From Modestobacter sp. (lineage in GTDB: Bacteria > Actinomycetota > Actinomycetes > Mycobacteriales > Geodermatophilaceae), in the NCBI GenBank assembly GCA_025966175.1, contig JAOPVN010000130.1, positions 1 to 10,289 of the forward strand: DNA of 10,289 bases, written 5' to 3'. The position numbers and the translations under genes were made by a program. Positions 6,667 to 10,289 of the stretch are shown here, in pieces; the stretch's first letter is position 1; every line of letters starts with the position of its first letter. The notes beneath the pieces are model-generated. The model had not been told where the DNA came from. It made no database searches and saw only the letters and a program-made list of their open reading frames with translations.

Positions 6667-6994
6667 CGCGTGACCTCCTCTCGGTCGGTGTGTGACGGTT
6701 CAGCCCACGTGTTGCCCCGTACTCGCGGCGCGGGGCGTGCTCTGCTCCACAGGCTCCTGAGGACGGGACGGCTTGCCGCCCCTACGTCTGGGACGGGCAA
6801 TCCGCGGGTTGTGGGTTCGATCCCCACGGGGCCCACCCAGCAAGCCGTTCACCAGCAGCTGTTCGTCAGAAGGTCGCGCCAGTACCCCTCAGCGACTGGC
6901 GGCAACACTGTTTACCCCCATTTTTCGTAGCCGGCGTCTGACTTGACCTGTCGCCTACCGGGCCAGCCGGAACGGACCGCCCGTCGACGAACGG
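6667..6994. other. Intergenic stretch holding a tRNA 3' half
   Basis: 328 bases with no credible protein gene. It carries the ribosome-binding site of the GNAT gene at its left and the tRNA remnant 6799-6837. The 9-bp inverted repeat ACGGCTTGC (6768-6776) / GCAAGCCGT (6840-6848) brackets that remnant. A hairpin follows: CGCCAGT (6877-6883) with ACTGGCG (6895-6901), loop 11. No integrase sequence is recognisable between the remnant and the excisionase gene. Confidence 0.5.
6799..6837 (+). other. Orphan 3' half of a tRNA (tRNA-Lys-like), probable attachment-site remnant
   Basis: The segment reads as the 3' part of a tRNA. AA ends the anticodon loop, followed by TCCGC (3' side of the anticodon stem, 6801-6805) and GGGTT as variable region. 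A perfect T arm follows, GTGGG-TTCGATC-CCCAC (6811-6827), then GGGGCCC as acceptor strand and A-CC. No matching 5' half (GGGCCCC, D arm, GCGGA) exists upstream. AATCCGC after the anticodon is the layout of tRNA-Lys(TTT), so lysine is inferred rather than read. Tyrosine integrases commonly recombine in just this 3' half. Confidence 0.65.
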
Positions 6995-7225
6995 TCAGCG
7001 GGGGAGGGGCGGATCGATGGGTTCCACGGCGCGGGCTGCGAGGTAGGCGTCGAGGTCGGACTGCCAGAAGCGGAGTGATCGACCGGCGTAGGTGAACTTG
7101 ACGCGGCGTTCGGCGACCAGGCGGTAGATGAGACGCCGCCCGCAGCGGAGGTAGTCGGCGGCGCCGTCGACGTCGTGGAGCTGGTGGCCGGCGTTGGCCG
7201 TCGGTCGGGGGCTGGTCGCGGTCAT
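6995..7225 (-). CDS. Excisionase-type helix-turn-helix DNA-binding protein
   Basis: 76-aa protein with one winged-helix / MerR-like excisionase domain. HDVDGAADYLRCGRRLIYRLVAERRVKFTYAGRS (17-50) is the helix-turn-helix plus wing, and LRFWQSDLDAYLAAR (51-65) is the closing helix with the typical 'W..SDLDAYL' ending. Such proteins direct excision of integrated elements or act as small repressors. An open frame extends to 7255, but ATG 7225 is chosen for its AGAGGAG (7231-7237) ribosome-binding site five bases upstream. It lies 133 bases downstream of the relaxase on the same strand, as in many actinobacterial integrative elements, where an integrase usually comes next. None does here. The 11-bp word GTCGACGAACG flanks the gene on both sides. 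Confidence 0.82.
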   Translation of the reverse strand: MTATSPRPTANAGHQLHDVDGAADYLRCGRRLIYRLVAERRVKFTYAGRSLRFWQSDLDAYLAARAVEPIDPPLPR

Positions 7226-7230
7226 GCGGG

Positions 7231-7237
7231 CTCCTCT
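7231..7237 (-). promoter_or_regulatory. Ribosome-binding site deciding the excisionase start
   Basis: AGAGGAG on the minus strand, five bases before ATG 7225. It favours this start over the open extension to 7255. Confidence 0.6.
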
Positions 7238-7358
7238 GCAGACGGGTGACCACACCGGTCGACGAACGTGCTGCGGCCTCGGGTGTGGCGAGCCATCTCG
7301 GCTCCTACGGCCCGTACAGGCGTCGTTGGGGGCCTTTCGGTGACAGTTGGCGAGGAGT

Positions 7359-8992
7359 TCACCGACTGACGCCGCGGGCTCGACCGTCGTTCCGAGCCGG
7401 CATCCGAAGGGCCTGTTCTTGCCGGGCGCGGGAGGGTCGGTCGTCCAGCGACCGGTCGACGGCGTCGTCGTCGGGCTCCGGCAGGTGGGCGGCGAGAAGT
7501 TCCTGCAGCTCGGCGCGGACCGCGGGCGTGGGGGAGGCCTGCGGTCCGACTGGATGGGGGTGGTCGGTGGCGCCGGTGGCGGCGCGCCAGACGGCCAGCC
7601 GCCGGGCTAGGTCCGGGTCGGCCCCGCGTAGTTGGTCGGCCCACGCGGTGTCGGGCAGGTGGTCGGCGGTGATGGTCGCGGCCAGGGCATGCACGAGGTC
7701 GGCGCGCTGCTGGACGTACTCGGCCAGCTCGCCGTCGTCGGCGGGTGGTGGTGGTGGTAGCCAGTGCAGCGGCCCACCGCTGGTGGCCTGCTCGGTGCCG
7801 AGGGATCTGGGTGTTTCGGCGAGGGCGTGGGCGTCGAGGTAGCGCTCGACGGCGGCGTGCAACTGCCGGGCGCGGTCTGCCGCAACGATGAGGGTGCTGG
7901 TGGCCGAGAGTCGTTGGTCGGTGCGGGCCAGCACGGTGCGCAGCAGCTCAAGCGGGTCCGCCGGGCCGTCGCTGCCCCGGCGGGCGGGAGTCAGGTCGGG
8001 ATGCGCGGGGTCTTGGTCGTCGATCGGGCCGGGGGACAGGTGCAGGTGGTTGGTGCTCCGGCCGCGGGACAGGGCGACGTAGAGCTGTTCGCGGCTCTCG
8101 GTGCCGGTGAGCACGGTGTGGGTGGTGTCGACGGTGCTGCCTTGAGCCAGGTGGATGGTGGCCGCGTAGCCCAGTTGCAGGTGCTCGGTGACGTAGTCGG
8201 CGGGCAGGGTGAGCTGACGCCGGTTGGGGCCGTGCCGGACGCGGACCCCGCCGTCACCGGTGAGCGCGGTGACGGTGAACCGGTCGCCGTTCTTGACCCA
8301 CTCGGTGCGGTGATCACCAGGTCACGCTGGTTGTGCCGGGCCAGGACGACGTCGCCGACCGAAGCTGCGGTGCCGTCCCGCAGCCGAACCTCCGGCTGCC
8401 CGGTGGCTGCGGTGCCGGCCAGACGGGCGCCGCGCGCACGGGCGTTGAGCTCGGACACCACGGCGTTGCTGCCTGCCATCAGCAGGCTGTTCCGGCCAGC
8501 GGCCCGGTCGGCCGCCCACCCGGCCAGCGCCGAATCGAGCGCCTCGCCGGCCGCATCGCGGTCAGGGCGCTGTGCTGCTTTCGCGACGGACTCCTCCGTC
8601 CCCAGGGTGTTGGCGGGGGTGTGGATGCGCCCGCGGTCGGCGTAGAAGGTGAGCCCGTCGGGGTCTCCGGCGCGGATGGCCAGCGTCGCCTGGGCCTCGG
8701 CGGGGTCGCTGAACCGGACTGGGGCGTCCAGCTGCACCCCACCGTGAGCGCGGACCAGGTCGTGCAGCACGCCGCCGGCGGCCGGGGAGGACAGCTGGGC
8801 GGTGTCACCGACCAGCCGCACCGAGCCACCGGCCGCGGCAACCGCGTCGATAAGGCCGGCCAGGTCCGTAGTCGCGGCCATGCCGGCCTCGTCGACCAGC
8901 ACCAGCACCTGCGGGCCCACGGTCACGCCGCCGATCCACAGCGCCTCTCCATTCCCGGTCTGAGATCCGGGCAGGTGACGCTCGATAGAGGC
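7359..8992 (-). pseudogene. MobF (TrwC/TraA-like) conjugative relaxase-helicase, frameshifted and IS-interrupted fragment
   Basis: C-terminal helicase part of a MobF relaxase, the enzyme that nicks and unwinds DNA for conjugative transfer. Read leftward: VLVLVDEAGMA holds the Walker B motif DEAGM (8893-8879), then VRLVGDTAQL (motif III, around 8792-8818). NQRDLVIT follows at about 8332-8309. The frame is then lost by one base, and the second frame continues TEWVKNGDRFTVTAL, TIHLAQGSTVD (motif V, 8159-8127) and YVALSRGR (motif VI, 8081-8058). It ends after a helical tail at the stop 7359-7361. The second frame is closed by TGA at 8324-8322, so the lesion lies between about 8290 and 8321. The relaxase domain and Walker A are missing. 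Upstream, coding is cut at ATAGAGGC by an IS110 element and resumes in frame at 10279-10289. It is not functional as read, unless the frameshift is a sequencing error. Confidence 0.85.
8985..8992. repeat. ATAGAGGC, left copy of the IS end/target repeat
   Basis: Identical to 10279-10286. Read on the minus strand it gives GCC TCT AT in the relaxase frame (Ala-Ser-Ile). It marks the left junction of the IS110 element. Confidence 0.7.
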
Positions 8993-8995
8993 GTG

Positions 8996-9014
8996 GGGAC
9001 AACCGTGTGGTCCC
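8996..9014 (+). other. Hairpin in the IS110 left end
   Basis: GGGAC (8996-9000) pairs with GTCCC (9010-9014) around a 9-base loop, with one more G-T wobble outside (8995/9015). It lies just inside the left end. It may be part of a guide-RNA fold or a recombinase site; it is short enough to be chance. Confidence 0.35.
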
Positions 9015-9068
9015 TCGAGGTGCCTGCGCTCTGCCCGGCTGCGGCGACTCAGGAAGGACCGGGGTGAC

Positions 9069-10120
9069 ATGTACGCCGGAGTCGACAGCCACAAGGACAC
9101 ACTCGCCGTCGCAGTGATCGACGGCGCCGGCCGTGCGGTCACCCGCCGGCAGGTGCGCAACGACGCCGCCGGGTTCGCCCAGCTGACCGCTCTGGTCCTC
9201 GAGCACTCCTGCGTGCGGGTGGGCATCGAGGGTTCGACCAACTTCGGCTGGCCGGCGGCGATGCACCTGCTGGAGGCCGGGGTGACAGTCGTGGAGGTGC
9301 CACCGCTGATGACCTCTCGGGAGCGGCGCGCCCGCCCCGGTCAGGGCAAGACCGACCCCGTCGATGCGGTCGCGATCGCCCGGATCACCGCCCGAGAGAC
9401 CTCCCTGCCGCCGGTGCGGCCGATGGAGGGGCTGCCGGCGGATCTGCGGGTGCTCACCGACTATCGCGAGCAGTTGGTCGCCGAGCGCACCGCCACCGCC
9501 AACCGGGTGCACGCCGACCTGGGCTGGCTGCGCCCGGGCTACCAACAGCAACTGCCGCGGCTCACCCAACCCGCGTACCTGCGCGCGGCCCTGGCCCTGC
9601 TCGACGGGGACACCAGCGTGCGGGCGACGGTCACCCGCAAGCGACTGGATCGGATGATCGAGATCACGGCGAGCTCGCTGGGCTGCGCGAGCAGATCAGC
9701 ACGCTGGTCGCCGCCTCCGGCAGCTCGCTGACGACCATCTACGGAATCGGCCCGTTCGTCGCCGCCCGCATCCTGGCCGAGGTCGTCGACATCGCCCGCT
9801 ATCCCAGCCGGCACGACTTCGCCGCCGCCAACGGCTCCGCGCCCATCCCCGCCTCCTCCGGGCGGACCGTGCGCCACCGGCTCAACCGCGGCGGAAACCG
9901 GCAGCTCAACCGCGCCCTCTACACGATCGCGATCACCGAGATCCGCGCCGACACCGAAGGCCGCACCTACTACGAACGCAAACGCGCCGAAGGCAAGACC
10001 AACCGCGAAGCACTGCGCTGCCTCAAACGACGGCTCTCCGACGTCGTCTACAAGACCCTGCGCGCCGACGCCGCCGCGACCACAGCGTCACTACCCGCCG
10101 TTCCCACAGCTACCGCCTGA
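9069..10120 (+). pseudogene. IS110-family transposase (DEDD recombinase), one-base frameshift
   Basis: RNA-guided DEDD/serine recombinase of the IS110 family, about 350 aa if the frame is mended. The N-terminal RuvC-like domain has D6 (GVDSHKD), E54 (GIEGSTNFGW) and D96/D99 (GKTDPVDA), the DEDD set, and the helical part VLTDYREQLVAERTATANRVH follows. Near 9663-9671 the frame slips: ATC-AC continues as GGC-GAG-CTC in the other frame, giving GELAGLREQISTLVA. It then runs through IYGIGPFVAARILAEV and NGSAPIPASSGRTVRHRLNR, where the SSG serine is the expected second catalytic residue. It ends at the stop 10118-10120. No slippery heptamer is present at the join, so a lost base is more likely than programmed frameshifting. 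ATG 9069 follows AGGAAGG at fair spacing. Confidence 0.88.
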
Positions 10121-10278
10121 CATCGGCCGGGGCGGTGGACGTGAGGTCGGCAACGGGACGCGACTAACGGCCAAGGCCAGCTGCGCGGCAGGACTTGCAG
10201 CCCCGATCCTGCTCTTCGCTCAAGCCAGACACCCACGCCCACCGCAGCAGCCACGGTAGATCCACAACCGGGCTGGAC
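10121..10278 (+). ncRNA. IS110 right-end non-coding region, candidate guide RNA (bridge RNA/seekRNA)
   Basis: 158 bases between the transposase stop and the right junction with no coding sign on either strand. GCGGTGG (10132-10138) can pair with CCACCGC (10239-10245). Inside, GCAGGA (10188-10193) pairs with TCCTGC (10207-10212) around a 13-base loop, and CTGC/GCAG at 10181-10190 offers a competing stem. IS110-family elements carry a structured RNA in one non-coding end (left in the IS110 group, right in the IS1111 group). Here the right end is the longer one. That this region is transcribed or guides insertion is inference; stems of this size can arise by chance at this GC content. Confidence 0.3.
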
Positions 10279-10286
10279 ATAGAGGC
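10279..10286. repeat. ATAGAGGC, right copy of the IS end/target repeat
   Basis: Matches 8985-8992 exactly, in direct orientation. Immediately outside it, 10287-10289 gives a TGG codon in the relaxase frame on the minus strand. The preceding GGCTGGAC is the last IS sequence. Confidence 0.7.
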
Positions 10287-10289
10287 CCA
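10279..10289 (-). pseudogene. Upstream continuation of the interrupted MobF relaxase (tip only)
   Basis: Eleven bases read TGG GCC TCT AT on the minus strand, in phase with C GAG CGT CAC at 8984 and below once the IS is removed (Trp-Ala-Ser-Ile-Glu-Arg-His). Only three complete codons are in view, so this rests on the shared repeat and the frame match. The relaxase and ATP-binding parts would lie to the right of the window. Confidence 0.45.

Larger units (their letters stand above)
8993..10286 (+). mobile_element. IS110-family insertion sequence, about 1.29 kb
   Basis: The element contains an IS110-family transposase gene with a 76-base left end and a 158-base right end. Its borders come from the 8-bp ATAGAGGC found at both junctions: removing one copy plus everything between joins TGG-GCC-TCT-AT to C-GAG-CGT and restores one open relaxase frame. 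No terminal inverted repeats are seen and the duplicated bases are few, as expected for IS110, which recombines at a short core shared by donor and target. The exact cut within the 8 bp cannot be placed. The size is normal for the family. Confidence 0.75.

Noticed and set aside
5703..6837. tRNA-Arg and the tRNA remnant as the two ends (attL/attR) of one element
   Set aside because: Their 3' halves differ: GCAGG/CCTGC with CGGGGGC against GTGGG/CCCAC with GGGGCCC. They share only the universal GGTTCGA, so they are not copies of one att core.
8942..8993. 7-bp stem CGCCTCT/AGAGGCG (8942-8948 with 8987-8993) enclosing a CCCGG/CCGGG hairpin upstream of the transposase, resembling a left-end guide RNA
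   Set aside because: Nearly all of it lies outside the IS border set by ATAGAGGC and is relaxase coding sequence (IERHL...GEALWIGG). The fold is therefore probably coincidental, unless the border is wrong.
8303..9670. Systematic sequencing error at GATCAC, since both frameshifts fall at that word
   Set aside because: The same word occurs intact in coding frames elsewhere (for example near 1378, 2644, 9383 and 9931), so the motif alone does not cause it. An isolated error at either site remains possible.
9650..9690. Programmed -1 frameshifting in the IS110 transposase
   Set aside because: No slippery heptamer or clear stimulatory hairpin at the join, and IS110 transposases are normally one frame.
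1..10289. CRISPR arrays, rRNA genes, toxin-antitoxin pairs or phage structural genes
   Set aside because: None seen: no regularly spaced repeats, no rRNA sequence, and no recognisable toxin or virion proteins in any frame read.

Overview
The window looks like chromosomal DNA of a high-GC actinobacterium, probably of the Geodermatophilaceae/Frankiales kind. This rests on very high GC, strong G/C preference at third codon positions, many GTG starts, and an FprA-type ferredoxin-NADP reductase and a Nei1-like glycosylase of the kind found in mycobacteria and relatives. The family-level placement is inference from style; no marker gene fixes it.

The left half (1-5778) is ordinary, tightly packed core genome. 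On the minus strand lie fprA and, 37 bases behind it, a PLP-dependent aminotransferase that runs off the left edge. A small antibiotic-biosynthesis-type monooxygenase (ABM) gene diverges from fprA. A Fpg/Nei-family DNA glycosylase and a class I photolyase follow on the minus strand, with a small unrecognised plus-strand gene squeezed between them. The photolyase sits behind a small COG2388-like GNAT acetyltransferase. This half ends at an intact tRNA-Arg(CCT) with encoded CCA, directly preceded by a perfect 10-bp hairpin.

The right half (5779-10289) is an accessory region made of decayed mobile DNA. After tRNA-Arg comes about 300 bp of repeat-rich non-coding DNA, then a second GNAT acetyltransferase. 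Next is an orphan 3' half of a tRNA, best matched in layout to tRNA-Lys(TTT), which looks like an attachment-site remnant. It is followed by a small excisionase-type helix-turn-helix gene with no integrase beside it, and the helicase part of a MobF (TrwC/TraA-like) conjugative relaxase. The relaxase carries a one-base frameshift and is also split by an IS110-family element, whose own transposase carries a one-base frameshift. The relaxase sequence resumes in the last 11 bases of the window.

The parts fit a relic of an integrative and conjugative element that lost its integrase, then took an IS110 insertion. The IS is the most interesting component. An 8-bp sequence (ATAGAGGC) shared by both ends fixes its borders and rejoins the relaxase frame. 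Its 158-bp right-end non-coding stretch can fold, making it a candidate for the guide RNA (bridge RNA/seekRNA) that IS110-type recombinases use.
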